Part shown: piece by piece, positions 6,574 to 6,595 of the stretch
How the letters are laid out: each line of letters opens with the position of its first letter
Position numbering within the stretch: the first letter of the stretch is position 1
Origin: an uncultured Ureaplasma sp.
GTDB taxonomy: Bacteria > Bacillota_I > Bacilli_A > Mycoplasmatales > Mycoplasmoidaceae
Length of the DNA stretch: 6,595 nt
Assembly: GCA_949295235.1 (NCBI GenBank)
Contig: CASFKH010000002.1
Span: forward strand, 1-6,595
Direction of reading: 5' to 3'
The notes under the pieces: generated by a model
Told to the model about the DNA's origin: nothing
What the model saw: the letters and a program-made list of their open reading frames with translations, nothing else
The model's database searches: none
Made by a program: the position numbers and the translations under genes

Positions 6574-6595
6574 TGGGTCAATTGAAGATGAAAAA
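6572..6595 (+). other. Likely out-of-frame continuation of proS (C-terminal domain start)
   Basis: One base past the last sense codon of proS, frame 2 reads N-G-S-I-E-D-E-K to the window edge. From memory of mollicute and Thermus-type prolyl-tRNA synthetases, the segment after the anticodon-binding domain has this kind of sequence (an Asn/Cys-Gly-Ser, then acidic and Lys residues) and leads into the C-terminal domain. Reading TAT-T-AAT as TAT-TTN-AAT, two bases longer, would join the frames. Only eight codons are visible, so this is suggestive only. Confidence 0.55.

Overview
The window reads as a wall-less, A+T-rich bacterium of the Mollicutes that translates UGA as tryptophan. Under the standard code four of the genes break into fragments. 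Under code 4 they become full-length, family-typical proteins. All 19 tryptophan codons I could find are UGA and none is UGG. A complete SUF operon in such a genome would fit a Spiroplasma-like lineage or a related mollicute, but I cannot fix genus or species from this sequence.

Layout. Positions 1-807 (minus strand) hold the N-terminal 269 codons of a secreted lipoprotein, which runs off the left edge. A 78-base divergent intergenic region (808-885) carries back-to-back promoter-like signals and both ribosome binding sites. From 886 rightwards, six genes lie on the plus strand with no room between them: sufC, sufD (unusually short), sufS, sufU, sufB, then proS (prolyl-tRNA synthetase). The spacings are an 11-base overlap, direct abutment, two 14-base overlaps and a 9-base gap. 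No stretch of 300 bases lacks a gene.

How the genes work together. sufCDSUB, in the same order as in Bacillus, encodes one Fe-S cluster assembly machine. SufS removes sulfur from cysteine, SufU carries it, SufB and SufD form the scaffold on which the cluster is built, and SufC is the ATPase that drives the scaffold. proS is unrelated in function but is probably co-transcribed.

Points that stand out. SufD is less than half the usual length but keeps its C-terminal core. SufS and SufU both depart from the usual motifs at their active sites and at the contact used for sulfur transfer. proS ends about 50 residues early at a UAA, while the expected continuation is readable one frame over, so it looks frameshifted. 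I found no mobile element, CRISPR array, RNA gene or wholly new system.
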